Position numbers and translations under genes: made by a program
Shown here: positions 7,630 to 16,181 of the stretch, piece after piece
How positions within the stretch are numbered: the stretch's first letter is position 1
How the letters are laid out: every line of letters begins with the position of its first letter
Virus record (IMG/VR): IMGVR_UViG_3300020401_000055
Span: 1 to 32,196 of that record
Reading direction: 5' to 3' (one strand)
Length of the DNA stretch: 32,196 bases
From: a virus
Notes under the pieces: generated by a model
Seen by the model: the letters and a program-made list of their open reading frames with translations, nothing else
What the model was told of the DNA's origin: nothing
The model's database searches: none

Positions 7630-7754
7630 TGACAACTTGGTTTTTACTTGGGATATTAATAGGATTGTGTATAAGATGTATAGTGAGGCCACACAAATCA
7701 GTTGAAGACAAGTTTAAGGATCCATGGAACTGGACAGGATTCGGAGGCGGATAA
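7629..7754 (+). CDS. Small single-span membrane protein (41 aa)
   Basis: The ATG at 7629 overlaps the previous stop by one base (TAATG), and its own TAA (7752-7754) overlaps the next ATG at 7754. The product starts MTTWFLLGILIGLCIRCIVR, one membrane helix, followed by a polar tail ending DPWNWTGFGGG. The tight coupling on both sides supports translation. No function is recognised; a membrane anchor or partner for the neighbouring sugar enzymes is a guess. Confidence 0.65.
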   Translation: MTTWFLLGILIGLCIRCIVRPHKSVEDKFKDPWNWTGFGGG

Positions 7755-8446
7755 TGGAATTTAGTTTATTTAAAAATCCTACACAGGAAGTTAAAGACGC
7801 GGTTTTAAAATCTGCAGACTATAGTATGACTAGTGGTAGACGTTTAGCACACACATACGTAACTGTGCAAGAGCTAGATGCCAATAACATAGAAGGTGAT
7901 ATAGTAGAGTGCGGTGTATGGAAGGGTGGACAAATTATTAGTGCCTACCTAGCCAACACACAAACAAAAAGAAAGTTTTGGTTGTTTGATACATTTGAAG
8001 GAATGACAGAGCCAACCGAACACGATTTTAGATTACAAGCTGATGGCGTTACTAGAGGTTATGCTAGAGACAGTGGTAAAGCAAAACGTGGTTTCGATCA
8101 ATGGTGTAGATCAGAAATACAAGAAGTACAAGCTAACTTACAAAAATTTAATATGCCTATGGATCAAACTAAATTTATTAAAGGTGATATTGTGCAAACA
8201 CTAAACGAACCATCTAACATACCAGAAAAAATTGCGTTATTAAGATTAGATACAGATTGGTATGAATCAACATTAAAAGAATTACAAGTACTTTGGCCTA
8301 AATTGGTTGTTGGAGGATACATGGTTTTGGACGATTATGGAAGTTGGCAAGGTAGTAAAAAAGCCTTTCATGAGGTGTTTGGCGATACTTTAACGATATA
8401 TAATATTGACGGTAAAGCAGTTTATATCAAGAAAGAAGCACAATGA
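7754..8446 (+). CDS. TylF/macrocin O-methyltransferase-family methyltransferase
   Basis: A SAM-dependent O-methyltransferase of the TylF type. SAM motif I is VECGVWKGG (51-59), followed by FDTFEGM (78-84), LRLDTDWYESTL (163-174) and VLDDYGSW (191-198), all characteristic of the family. I chose ATG 7754 because it couples to the small gene upstream by TAATG; an in-frame ATG at 7724 would add ten residues inside that gene. The likely role is methylation of a sugar in the glycan made by this island, by analogy with TylF acting on macrocin sugar. It overlaps the next gene by ATGA. Confidence 0.88.
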   Translation: MEFSLFKNPTQEVKDAVLKSADYSMTSGRRLAHTYVTVQELDANNIEGDIVECGVWKGGQIISAYLANTQTKRKFWLFDTFEGMTEPTEHDFRLQADGVTRGYARDSGKAKRGFDQWCRSEIQEVQANLQKFNMPMDQTKFIKGDIVQTLNEPSNIPEKIALLRLDTDWYESTLKELQVLWPKLVVGGYMVLDDYGSWQGSKKAFHEVFGDTLTIYNIDGKAVYIKKEAQ

Positions 8447-9129
8447 GTAATAAAGTATTTGTCGGATACGACACAAGAGAAGATATAGCATACCAAGTTT
8501 GCGAACACAGTATCTTACAACATAATCCAAACACAAAAGTTATTCCTTTAGTACAAAAGGACATGAGAAATGATAAGTTATATTGGAGAGGTGAGGATAA
8601 ACTTGCAAGTACAGAGTTTACGTTTACACGTTTTCTTATTCCACATCTAATGAATTATGAAGGCTGGGCTTTGTTTATCGACAGCGATATAATTTTCTTA
8701 GAAGACGTAGATAATTTATTTGCATTAGCAGACGAAAGTAAAGCTGTTATGTGTGTACATCATGACTACACACCTAAACCAGGCACAAAGATGGACGGGC
8801 AAGTACAAACACAATATCCTAGAAAGAACTGGTCAAGTGTAGTATTATGGAACTGCGGACATCCTAGCAATCAAAAAATTACAGTTGACATGGTTAACAA
8901 TCCTAACTACGATGGAAAGTATTTTCATAGATTTAGTTGGTTAGATGATAGTGAGATTGGTGAATTACCTAAGGACTGGAACTATCTAGTTGGTTGGTAC
9001 ACAGACGGCACACCAAGAGCATTACACTATACAGAAGGCGGACCATGGTTTAAAAATTATAGAAATTGCGACTACCATCAAGAATGGAAGAACGTTCTTT
9101 CTAGCATGATGGAGAACAAGAATGAGTGA
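8443..9129 (+). CDS. GT-A-fold glycosyltransferase (228 aa)
   Basis: The N terminus KVFVGYDTREDIAYQVCEHS and the metal/nucleotide-sugar motif FIDSDIIF (DSD at 80-82) identify a GT-A glycosyltransferase resembling GT8-type enzymes. Later features include WNCGHPSNQ and a C-terminal ALHYTEGGPWF that matches the substrate side of such enzymes. There is no signal or membrane segment, so it acts in the cytoplasm. It starts by ATGA overlap with the methyltransferase and overlaps the next gene by 8 bases. Donor and acceptor are unknown. Confidence 0.85.
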   Translation: MSNKVFVGYDTREDIAYQVCEHSILQHNPNTKVIPLVQKDMRNDKLYWRGEDKLASTEFTFTRFLIPHLMNYEGWALFIDSDIIFLEDVDNLFALADESKAVMCVHHDYTPKPGTKMDGQVQTQYPRKNWSSVVLWNCGHPSNQKITVDMVNNPNYDGKYFHRFSWLDDSEIGELPKDWNYLVGWYTDGTPRALHYTEGGPWFKNYRNCDYHQEWKNVLSSMMENKNE

Positions 9130-10123
9130 AACTCATGGCGAGTGGGATCCTAGGAACTTAACACCAGAGATGAAAGAACTAATAGATTCAATATTGTATG
9201 GAGTAGCGATAGGCAGTAATAGACACGCCATTCATGCCATACAAAAAGTATTTGAAGATGTAAAAAATCCTAAACTTATTTGTATTGATAGCGGTATTAA
9301 GAAAGTAGAAAAGAAAGTTAAAGGTACGTTTGGTATTGTTGATTCCTTTGTTATGGGAATGGCATTAGGTAGTGGCGGAAAATATATTAGAGCAGATGAT
9401 GTAAATGATTATTGGGATCACCCTGCACCTTTCCTTGTACGTGGGTTAGGTAAACAAAAAATAATTAAAGAATGTATTAGACGTGGTAAAGATTTTTATT
9501 TTATGGACACAGGTTACTTAGGTAACAATCCAAGTCCACGTAACCCAAACGGTAAAAAAACGTATCATAGAATTGTAAAGAATGCACTACAAAATCTTCA
9601 TATGCCAGATAGAGATCAAAATCCAAATGCGTTTGGCGGAGAACGTTGGAAACAACTAGGCATACAGTTTAAAGATCCAGTACCAGGTAGAAAAGTTTTA
9701 ATTGTTCCGCCAAGTGAAAAGGTAATGAAATATTTTAATGAAGACTTGGATCAATGGATACAAAATACAATACTAGAAATTAAAAAACATACTAGTAGAG
9801 CTATTGAAGTTCGTAAGAAGCCAAGTAGAGAAGCTCGTGTAAGTGTTAACACAATGGAACAAGCATTGGAAGATGATGTGTATTGTATGGTAACATACAA
9901 CAGTATAGCGGCACTTGAGGCAATGGTATATGGTAAACCTGCCATTGTATTAGGTCCAAACTGTGCCCAAGACATAGCAGAAACAAGTTTACATAGAATA
10001 GAATTTTTACAACACCCCGGAAGAAAACCGTTGACGTTCCTTTGTAGATACCTAAGTAATAATCAATTTACATATGAAGAGATGTTAAATGGGTATGCTT
10101 GGAGGACTTTGACGTGCGAGTAA
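9122..10123 (+). CDS. GT-B-like capsule-type glycosyltransferase, degenerate active-site motif
   Basis: The C-terminal half matches capsule polysaccharide transferases of the KpsS/CDP-glycerol-transferase type: VTYNSIAALEAMVYGKPAIV (about 257-276) is the nucleotide-sugar-binding segment also present in the two related genes at 10114 and 11851. In those genes a RPHP motif precedes this segment; here the equivalent position reads RKKP (231-234), so the usual His is missing. The N-terminal half (about 1-180) is longer than in the other two. It could be an altered-specificity enzyme or a non-catalytic partner. Confidence 0.75.
   Translation: MSETHGEWDPRNLTPEMKELIDSILYGVAIGSNRHAIHAIQKVFEDVKNPKLICIDSGIKKVEKKVKGTFGIVDSFVMGMALGSGGKYIRADDVNDYWDHPAPFLVRGLGKQKIIKECIRRGKDFYFMDTGYLGNNPSPRNPNGKKTYHRIVKNALQNLHMPDRDQNPNAFGGERWKQLGIQFKDPVPGRKVLIVPPSEKVMKYFNEDLDQWIQNTILEIKKHTSRAIEVRKKPSREARVSVNTMEQALEDDVYCMVTYNSIAALEAMVYGKPAIVLGPNCAQDIAETSLHRIEFLQHPGRKPLTFLCRYLSNNQFTYEEMLNGYAWRTLTCE
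10101..10116 (+). promoter_or_regulatory. Shine-Dalgarno GGAGG fixing a GTG start
   Basis: GGAGG at 10101-10105 is followed 8 bases later by GTG at 10114-10116. This is optimal spacing and favours GTG 10114 over the in-frame TTG at 10099 for the next gene. The site lies inside the end of the upstream coding region. Confidence 0.7.
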
Positions 10124-11046
10124 TAGGATACACAAAAGTAATACCGCCAGGAAAGGCACTAAAGCCTAACAAGGAAAATCACAAACTTGATATTATAAAA
10201 AATTTTATTGAGGGTGTGCGTATGGCAGGTGATAATGGTTTAGTATACAACGGCTTTGAAATGATGGATTGTGATGTTGCAATTATGCAAGGCTTTTTAC
10301 ACGACAATAGTGCTCACGTTCCACATATTAATTTGCGTAGAAACATTACAATGAATACACGTAACAAAGCATTCATTACAGCAGACAGTAATCTTTTTTT
10401 ATATAAAGCAAAACAAAATGCACCCTTTCATTATTTAAGATACAGTATTAATGGTGTGTTTAATAATACAGGAACATACTGTAACGATAATCCAGGTGAT
10501 GAACAATGGAAAAAGATTTCACGTGACTTAAACGTTACTGTAAAGCAATGGACAATCAATGAACGTGAACACGTACTATTATGTTTACAACGTAATGGTG
10601 GTTGGAGTATGAAAGGTAAAGATGTTGTAGCTTGGGCTAATCACAAGATTGCTGAGATTAGACAATACACAACTAGACCAATTATTGTAAGACCACACCC
10701 TGGAGATAAGAAAGCACCAGAGTATATCAAAGGTATCACAGGACCAGATGTGCGTGTTAGTTTTGAACCAATGATAGAACATGACCTTGCAAAAAGTTGC
10801 GTAACTATTGGATTTAATAGTAGTCCTTTGGTTGCAAGTGTTATTGAAGGTGTACCAATTATTTGTGAAGACTATCAAGCTAGTCAAGTAGAAGAAGTTT
10901 GTCATAAAGAAATAAGCGACATAGCAAGACTAAAAACGTTTGATAGAGACTTATGGATCAAAAAGATTGCACAATGCCATTGGAGTTTTTCAGACTTACG
11001 TGAAGGTATTGCTTGGCAACATATGAAGAAGTATTTAAAGATATGA
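10114..11046 (+). CDS. GT-B-like capsule-type glycosyltransferase (310 aa, GTG start)
   Basis: With the GTG start the protein begins MRVIGYTKVIPPGKALKPN. The C-terminal domain has IIVRPHPGDKK (RPHP at 193-196) and TIGFNSSPLVASVIEGVPII, the paired motifs of KpsS-like/CDP-glycerol-type transferases. The N-terminal domain contains DVAIMQGFLHDNSAHVPH, the first Rossmann half. It overlaps the upstream gene by 10 bases and the next by ATGA (11043-11046). Role: transfer of a sugar or sugar-phosphate in the glycan pathway; substrate unknown. Confidence 0.78.
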   Translation: MRVIGYTKVIPPGKALKPNKENHKLDIIKNFIEGVRMAGDNGLVYNGFEMMDCDVAIMQGFLHDNSAHVPHINLRRNITMNTRNKAFITADSNLFLYKAKQNAPFHYLRYSINGVFNNTGTYCNDNPGDEQWKKISRDLNVTVKQWTINEREHVLLCLQRNGGWSMKGKDVVAWANHKIAEIRQYTTRPIIVRPHPGDKKAPEYIKGITGPDVRVSFEPMIEHDLAKSCVTIGFNSSPLVASVIEGVPIICEDYQASQVEEVCHKEISDIARLKTFDRDLWIKKIAQCHWSFSDLREGIAWQHMKKYLKI

Positions 11047-11861
11047 GAATAACTGTAGTAACAACATTTCATCAGCCTGGACTAGAACAGTACGGACAAC
11101 GTTTTATTGATAGTTTTTCAGAGAAGGTTGATCCTAAAATTAAATTAGTTGTGTATGCAGAAAAATGTATTCCTGTTGTGCCACAAGGTGATAATAGAAT
11201 ACAAATATTAGATGCTGACGCAACACTACCTGACCTACAAAAATTTAAAAGTATATGGGGACAAGTTCCTAAAGCTAATGGTAAATGTCCTTGGCCTGAA
11301 AGAAGACCAAGAGATAATCATAAAGAATTTAAATGGGACGCTGTAAGATTTGCTAATAAAGTTTATGCTGTATTTCACGAAGCAAAGAAAGATGATACAG
11401 ATATATTAGTATGGATGGACGCAGATACTTATGTGCATAGTCCTATTACATATGGAGAATTTAGATTATTAGTACCACCACAAGCATGGCTACACTACTT
11501 AGGTAGAAATAAAAAATGGCCAGAGTGCGGATTCTACGGATTAACTTTACGTAGCCCAGGTGCTGATGCTTTTCTAAAAGAGTTTCAACGTGTATACGAT
11601 GAAGCTGAACAAGGCATCTTCTTGATGGAAGAATGGCATGATAGTTATGTATTCTGGGAAGTACTAAAGAAAATACAAGTACAATATCCTAACGTAAAAG
11701 ACTTTAGTGGACATTTAGTTAATGGCGAAGGTCACCCTTTAATAAACTGTGAGCTTGGTAAATACTTTGACCACTTGAAGGGAGTTAGAAAGACAGAAGG
11801 TCGTAGTAGGAAAAGAGATTTACTACAACCACGTAACGAAACTTATTGGAATGAAATTTAG
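11043..11861 (+). CDS. GT-A-fold glycosyltransferase (272 aa)
   Basis: The product starts MRITVVTTFHQPGLEQYGQR and carries the donor-binding motif LVWMDADTYVHS (DAD at 126-128). Downstream, PECGFYGLTLRSPGADAF and the EEWHDSYVFWEVL segment fit a GT-A transferase. I chose ATG 11043, which gives an ATGA overlap, over the in-frame TTG at 11013. It overlaps the next gene by 11 bases. It is the second GT-A enzyme of the island; no close paralogy to the one at 8443 is obvious beyond the fold. Confidence 0.8.
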   Translation: MRITVVTTFHQPGLEQYGQRFIDSFSEKVDPKIKLVVYAEKCIPVVPQGDNRIQILDADATLPDLQKFKSIWGQVPKANGKCPWPERRPRDNHKEFKWDAVRFANKVYAVFHEAKKDDTDILVWMDADTYVHSPITYGEFRLLVPPQAWLHYLGRNKKWPECGFYGLTLRSPGADAFLKEFQRVYDEAEQGIFLMEEWHDSYVFWEVLKKIQVQYPNVKDFSGHLVNGEGHPLINCELGKYFDHLKGVRKTEGRSRKRDLLQPRNETYWNEI

Positions 11862-12696
11862 TTTATTCAGGGAGCATGGTGCACAAAATAGTAAACCCGT
11901 TTTTGACGCTTTTGCAAATAGTCTTACTGGTGCTGGCCATACCGTTGTTGATAATGACTATAATAGTGATGTTGCTGTTATTTGGTCTGTCCTTTGGAAT
12001 GGCAGAATGGCTGGAAACGAAAAAGTCTGGCTAGACTTCCACGCACATAATAAAAAAGTTATAGTACTAGAAGTAGGTGGCCTTAAAAGAGGCACGACCT
12101 GGAAAGTAGCTATCAATGGTATCAACAGAGATGCAGAGTTTGGTCCTATGGGCAATGGACCTGAACGTGCTAACGAACTAGGACTAAAACTAAAGCCTTG
12201 GTCATTAGGTGGTAACAAAATTATTATTTGCGGTCAACATGACAAAAGCAATCAATGGAAAGATATGCCTAGTATGTCAACCTGGTTGCTGAACACAATA
12301 GATACAATTAGAAAAAGAACTGACATGGACATTGTGTGGCGACCACACCCACGTTGTCCTGTAGTAGGCATAGAACACGAGTTTACAAACGTTAAACGTG
12401 AACAACCTAACCAAATAAAAGACACATATGATGACTTTGACTTTGATTGCACTGGTGCGTATGCAGTAGTCAACTGGTCAAGCAATCCTGCTACCGAGGC
12501 AGTAATGAACGGTGTACCTGTATTTGTTGGTCCTAGCAGTTTAGCATATGACGTAGGCAACGAAGATCTCAACACAATAGGTATGCCAAAACGTCCTGAC
12601 AGAACACAATGGCTCAATGATATTGCATATACTGAGTGGACATTGGAAGAAATTGCACAAGGAAAACCACTAAATCGCTTGACTTCTTACCTATAA
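11851..12696 (+). CDS. GT-B-like capsule-type glycosyltransferase (281 aa)
   Basis: Third member of the GT-B-like group in this island. It has DIVWRPHPRCP (RPHP at 164-167) and VVNWSSNPATEAVMNGVPVF (about 207-226), in the same order as the gene at 10114. The N-terminal half contains DVAVIWSVLWNGRM, a Rossmann segment. It ends the glycan island: the next gene has its own promoter, which overlaps this gene's last codons. Substrate unknown. Confidence 0.78.
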   Translation: MKFSLFREHGAQNSKPVFDAFANSLTGAGHTVVDNDYNSDVAVIWSVLWNGRMAGNEKVWLDFHAHNKKVIVLEVGGLKRGTTWKVAINGINRDAEFGPMGNGPERANELGLKLKPWSLGGNKIIICGQHDKSNQWKDMPSMSTWLLNTIDTIRKRTDMDIVWRPHPRCPVVGIEHEFTNVKREQPNQIKDTYDDFDFDCTGAYAVVNWSSNPATEAVMNGVPVFVGPSSLAYDVGNEDLNTIGMPKRPDRTQWLNDIAYTEWTLEEIAQGKPLNRLTSYL

Positions 12697-12707
12697 TATC
12701 GTATAAT
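12679..12707 (+). promoter_or_regulatory. Consensus sigma70-type promoter, leaderless arrangement
   Basis: TTGACT (12679-12684), a 17-base spacer and TATAAT (12702-12707) form a near-perfect promoter. The ATG at 12714 begins after six bases (AATACG), exactly where transcription should start, and no Shine-Dalgarno site is present. It overlaps the end of the preceding glycosyltransferase gene. Confidence 0.8.
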
Positions 12708-12713
12708 AATACG

Positions 12714-14000
12714 ATGCACACTAGACCCATATCTAAAAAAGCACTAAACACAGAAGACTGCCTAGAAATAGTTGCTGGTATCAGCGAACTAAAGTATAGT
12801 AGTGTTAAAGAGCTGTCCAAAATACAGAACTTTACATTACATGAAGACAATGCTAATATTATGTTTAGTATTGCTAAACAAGTCTTTAGAGGCACGGCTC
12901 TTACTGCAAAACAATATGCTCTAGTAAAAAAACTGTTAGTAGAATACTATACAGATCAATTTGACGCACACGAAATAGATTTAAAAGAAGCAGTAGAAAA
13001 ATTAAGATTTCCTTTACGTAAAATAGACAGTAGCCATTGGATCAAGTTTGTTGAATACAAAGGCGAAAAAATGATTGCTATTAGATTTCCTTTTAACAAA
13101 AAAGTAATCAAGCATTTAGATGAATTAAAAAATGCAAGTGATAAAGAATACTTTTACGACAAGCACACACATTACTTTCCACAAAAAGAAAAGTATATAT
13201 GGAAACTTGTAAACCTAAGCAAAAAATTTACAGATGCAAAGTTTGAAATACAAGATGAGATATTAGAATTGTACAAGCAGTTAGAAGTGTTTGAACAAAA
13301 TCCACAAGACTACATACCAGGCATATACAATTTTAAATTTAAAAATTTACCTACTAAGGCAGTAGACAATATGTTTGAAGACTTAGGTGAACCTAATTAT
13401 AATAACTTGTATAAATTTTATGACAGAAGATATTATTACGGATTAAATTACTTTGACGATAGTGCATTAGTACAAAGTATGGCTGACAGAGAAACTTTAA
13501 CTAAAGCAATTATAAATCGTAAAACCAGTCTTATTTGTGTAGATAAAAAGAAATGGGATATGGCAACAGTACTCAAATCTCTTGATGAATTAGAAAGATA
13601 TCCTCTTTTAATTCTTATTGATGCCAAACAAGGTTACAGTGAAGTTACTTTGTATCATAACTTGCTTAGAAACTACATACCAAAGGAACAAATGTCCGTT
13701 ATGTTTAGATTGGATAGCAAGTTAGGAAATGAAGCTATGCAATTTAACCAATATGTCAAGGCCCAGGGATTAAATAATATAGTTGACAAAAACACAAAAA
13801 TAGTGTATATTAGTAATAATAAGATTCCTAAACCCTTAATGAAGTCGGGCTTTAGACCAAAAGGCATTCTCACAATAGGCAGTAAAAAAGTTGCTAATAA
13901 CATTGAAAGTTATGTGAGTAGTCATGATCTTATTATACAATATGATGAAGATGCAAGTCCTCATTATAGTTATGGATATATGAAGGCAGATATAATATAA
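12714..14000 (+). CDS. Probable helicase-related protein preceding UvsW (428 aa)
   Basis: I do not recognise a complete family. The first third resembles the N-terminal part of phage superfamily 2 helicases: FRGTALTAKQYALVKKLLVE (about 63-82), then LRFPLRKID, MIAIRFPFNKKVIKHL and a YFYDKHTHYFPQKEKYIWKL segment, a HARP-like DNA-recognition pattern. The last third alternates strands and helices (KTSLICVDKKKW, YPLLILIDAKQGYSE, TKIVYISNNKIPK) like a RecA-fold domain, but there is no clear P-loop or DEAD box. I chose ATG 12714 over an upstream in-frame GTG at 12636 because the promoter predicts transcription starting at 12714. It abuts uvsW (TAATG), suggesting a joint role in fork or recombination processing. 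Confidence 0.75.
   Translation: MHTRPISKKALNTEDCLEIVAGISELKYSSVKELSKIQNFTLHEDNANIMFSIAKQVFRGTALTAKQYALVKKLLVEYYTDQFDAHEIDLKEAVEKLRFPLRKIDSSHWIKFVEYKGEKMIAIRFPFNKKVIKHLDELKNASDKEYFYDKHTHYFPQKEKYIWKLVNLSKKFTDAKFEIQDEILELYKQLEVFEQNPQDYIPGIYNFKFKNLPTKAVDNMFEDLGEPNYNNLYKFYDRRYYYGLNYFDDSALVQSMADRETLTKAIINRKTSLICVDKKKWDMATVLKSLDELERYPLLILIDAKQGYSEVTLYHNLLRNYIPKEQMSVMFRLDSKLGNEAMQFNQYVKAQGLNNIVDKNTKIVYISNNKIPKPLMKSGFRPKGILTIGSKKVANNIESYVSSHDLIIQYDEDASPHYSYGYMKADII
13783..13811 (+). promoter_or_regulatory. Possible internal promoter upstream of uvsW
   Basis: TTGACA (13783-13788), a 17-base spacer and TATATT (13806-13811) lie inside the 428-aa gene, about 190 bases before uvsW. The -35 box is perfect and the -10 box has one mismatch. 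It is not followed closely by a start codon, so it may be chance in AT-rich sequence or a separate start for uvsW transcripts. Confidence 0.3.
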
Positions 14001-15457
14001 TGGTAAGTTGTAGAATAATAATACAAGATGAAGTTAACGTCAAGGTAGAAAATTTACCTGTTGAATACAGACGTAAGATAGCTAACAAGCTAAAGTTCCA
14101 GGTGCCCTATGCACGTTACCTTCCTCAATATAAACTAGGGAGATGGGATGGAACTGTGGCTTTTTTCGGAATTGGTGGTAGTGGTTACGTTAATCATCTT
14201 GATATCATTGTAAACACACTTGTTGACGCAGGTGTTGAAATTGCAGAGATAGAAGATAAAAGAGAGAAACATGATCTTACATTTGACATCATAGACGAAA
14301 ATTATTGGGCAGGTAAAACTTGGCCTAAAGGTCACCCAGCAGAAGGTGAACCAATAGTGTTGCGTGATTATCAAGTTGAAACTATTAATAAATTTATTGA
14401 TAATCCACAATGTTTACAAGAGGTTGCCACTGGTGCAGGTAAAACAATTATTACTGCTACACTATCGCACTTATGCGAAAAGATAGGTAGAACACTTGTT
14501 ATTGTACCAAACAAATCACTTGTAACACAAACAGAAGAAGATTATGTAAACGTCGGATTAGATGTCGGCGTATACTTTGGAGACAGAAAAGAACTAGGCA
14601 AAACACATACAATTTGTACTTGGCAAAGTTTAAACATACTTGACAAGAAAACAAAAGACGGAGAGGCAAAACTAACACTAGCTGAATTTTTAGATGGTGT
14701 GCAAACAATAATAATAGATGAAGTACACCAAGCAAAGGCAGATGTATTAAAAAAATTACTAACACAAAATTTAAAAAACGCACCCATACGTTGGGGCTTA
14801 ACAGGAACTATACCTAAAGAACAGTTTGAATTTCAAAGCATACTTGCAAGTATAGGTCCTGTCATTAATCAAATCAGTGCAAAAGAATTACAAGACAAAG
14901 GCGTACTGTCTAAGTGTCATGTTAACGTTGTACAACTGCTTGATACAAATGTATACAACTCTTATCAAGAAGAGCTCAAATATCTTGTAACAAACAAGGA
15001 AAGAGTTAAATACTTGGCCAAGATGTGTAACGGCATTAAGGATAGTGGCAACACCCTAATACTTGTAGATAGAATTAGTGCAGGAGAACAACTCCGCGAA
15101 GCAATACCTGATTCTGTTTTTATTAAAGGTGATGTTAAATTAAAAGATCGTAAAGAGCAATATGATGAAATTAAAGAAGCCGATAACAAAGTTCTTATCG
15201 CAACATATGGAGTCGCTAGTGTGGGGATCAATATTCCTCGCATTTTCAATCTCGTACTTATCGAGCCTGGCAAGAGTTTTGTAAGAGTAATACAATCAAT
15301 AGGTAGAGGCATAAGAAAAGCCGAAGACAAGGACTTCGTACAAATATGGGACTTAACTAGTTCGTGCAAATATGCGAAGAGGCACCTCACAGCTCGTAAA
15401 AAGTTTTACAAAGAAGCAGAGTATCCTTTCACCTTAGAAAAGGTTGACTGGTCATGA
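14000..15457 (+). CDS. uvsW: UvsW-type superfamily 2 DNA helicase
   Basis: This ATP-dependent helicase unwinds branched DNA and R-loops and shifts replication from origin- to recombination-dependent mode in T4. The N-terminal domain holds VPYARYLPQYKLGRWDG (35-51). The Q-motif-like LRDYQVETI precedes the P-loop ATGAGKT (143-149), the DEVH box is at 240-243, motif III is GLTGTIPKE (about 268-276), and the C-terminal RecA domain includes IATYGVASVGINI and QSIGRGIRK. At 485 aa it is close to T4 UvsW (about 500). The start overlaps the previous stop by one base. Confidence 0.94.
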   Translation: MVSCRIIIQDEVNVKVENLPVEYRRKIANKLKFQVPYARYLPQYKLGRWDGTVAFFGIGGSGYVNHLDIIVNTLVDAGVEIAEIEDKREKHDLTFDIIDENYWAGKTWPKGHPAEGEPIVLRDYQVETINKFIDNPQCLQEVATGAGKTIITATLSHLCEKIGRTLVIVPNKSLVTQTEEDYVNVGLDVGVYFGDRKELGKTHTICTWQSLNILDKKTKDGEAKLTLAEFLDGVQTIIIDEVHQAKADVLKKLLTQNLKNAPIRWGLTGTIPKEQFEFQSILASIGPVINQISAKELQDKGVLSKCHVNVVQLLDTNVYNSYQEELKYLVTNKERVKYLAKMCNGIKDSGNTLILVDRISAGEQLREAIPDSVFIKGDVKLKDRKEQYDEIKEADNKVLIATYGVASVGINIPRIFNLVLIEPGKSFVRVIQSIGRGIRKAEDKDFVQIWDLTSSCKYAKRHLTARKKFYKEAEYPFTLEKVDWS

Positions 15458-15678
15458 AAAAATTTACAGTAGAAATAAATGTCGGCGATGAAGTACAAGT
15501 AGGACGTTTTAGAAATGTAAGTGCTAAGATCAAAGACATACAGATAGATGCAAAAGGTCAACCCGTTATAGTAACAAGTAAAGGGCCTAAGAATTTGTTT
15601 AGTTGTAGACTAGCAAAACTTGATCCCGATACAGGCAAACTTACGCCTAAACAAATAATGGATAAAAAACGCAAATGA
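15454..15678 (+). CDS. Small basic conserved protein (74 aa)
   Basis: The product begins MKKFTVEINVGDEVQVGRFR and looks like a small beta-barrel (a GDEVxxG start followed by AKIKDIQIDAKGQPVIV), ending in a basic tail LTPKQIMDKKRK. An SH3-like or KOW-like nucleic-acid-binding fold is possible but unproven. It overlaps uvsW by ATGA and the next gene by ATGA, so it is translationally coupled to the helicase. Confidence 0.8.
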   Translation: MKKFTVEINVGDEVQVGRFRNVSAKIKDIQIDAKGQPVIVTSKGPKNLFSCRLAKLDPDTGKLTPKQIMDKKRK

Positions 15679-16181
15679 GAATATTAACCTTAGATAACGA
15701 AACGTTTCATCTGAATAACTTGCCAGAGGAACTAACAGAAGACGTCCGCTTTAGTGTGCTAGACAATAGCAATCCTAAAGAGCCAGACTTTTATTTTATG
15801 CCTTTAATTTTCCTAGAAAGTTTTAATGCACCCGCAATGGTATTAGAAATAAACGGCAAAGAAATTACAATGCCTGTAGATTGGAATCTAGCAGTAGGCG
15901 ATAGTGAAGGTGGAGGAGATATTGAAGTGCTACCTTTAACTAGTTTGAATGACAGAGGCTTTGAAGCATTTCTTTTCAATCCCTTATCAAGCTACACTAT
16001 GAATTGGGGAGAAGTAAAGATTACTAATTTTTATAATGATATGAAATGGTACTTCCCAAAAACTAAAAACGGACAACTACTTGGTGTGCCAATTACTGAC
16101 GGTAAAGAACCACAATGTGCTTGGTTTATAAAAGATATTAGTAGACAAAGTGAAACAATAGATTATGGATTACTCATCTGA
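15675..16181 (+). CDS. Conserved hypothetical protein (168 aa)
   Basis: No named domain is recognised. The sequence is beta-rich and soluble: MRILTLDNETFHLNNLPEEL, then an Asp/Pro-rich segment with PDFYFMPLIFLESFNAPAMV, an ITMPVDWNLAVGDSEGGGD loop, and near the C terminus DGKEPQCAWFIKD. The ATGA overlap with the preceding gene suggests one transcript with uvsW. It overlaps the next gene by 17 bases. Confidence 0.8.
   Translation: MRILTLDNETFHLNNLPEELTEDVRFSVLDNSNPKEPDFYFMPLIFLESFNAPAMVLEINGKEITMPVDWNLAVGDSEGGGDIEVLPLTSLNDRGFEAFLFNPLSSYTMNWGEVKITNFYNDMKWYFPKTKNGQLLGVPITDGKEPQCAWFIKDISRQSETIDYGLLI

Noticed and set aside
8885-8913. TTGACA, 17 bases, TACGAT
   Set aside because: Only 4 of 6 in the -10 box, inside a glycosyltransferase gene, and no following start codon.
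12636-12713. In-frame GTG start 26 codons upstream of the UvsW-linked gene
   Set aside because: This extension would overlap the previous gene by 61 bases and contain the promoter; no ribosome site precedes it.
13991-14002. TATAAT directly before the uvsW ATG
   Set aside because: There is no -35 box 17 bases upstream, and the gap to ATG (3 bases) is too short. The bases are the end of the previous gene in a TAATG overlap.
14965-15390. Minus-strand open frame of 141 codons inside uvsW
   Set aside because: Antisense shadow of a well-supported helicase gene; no start signal.
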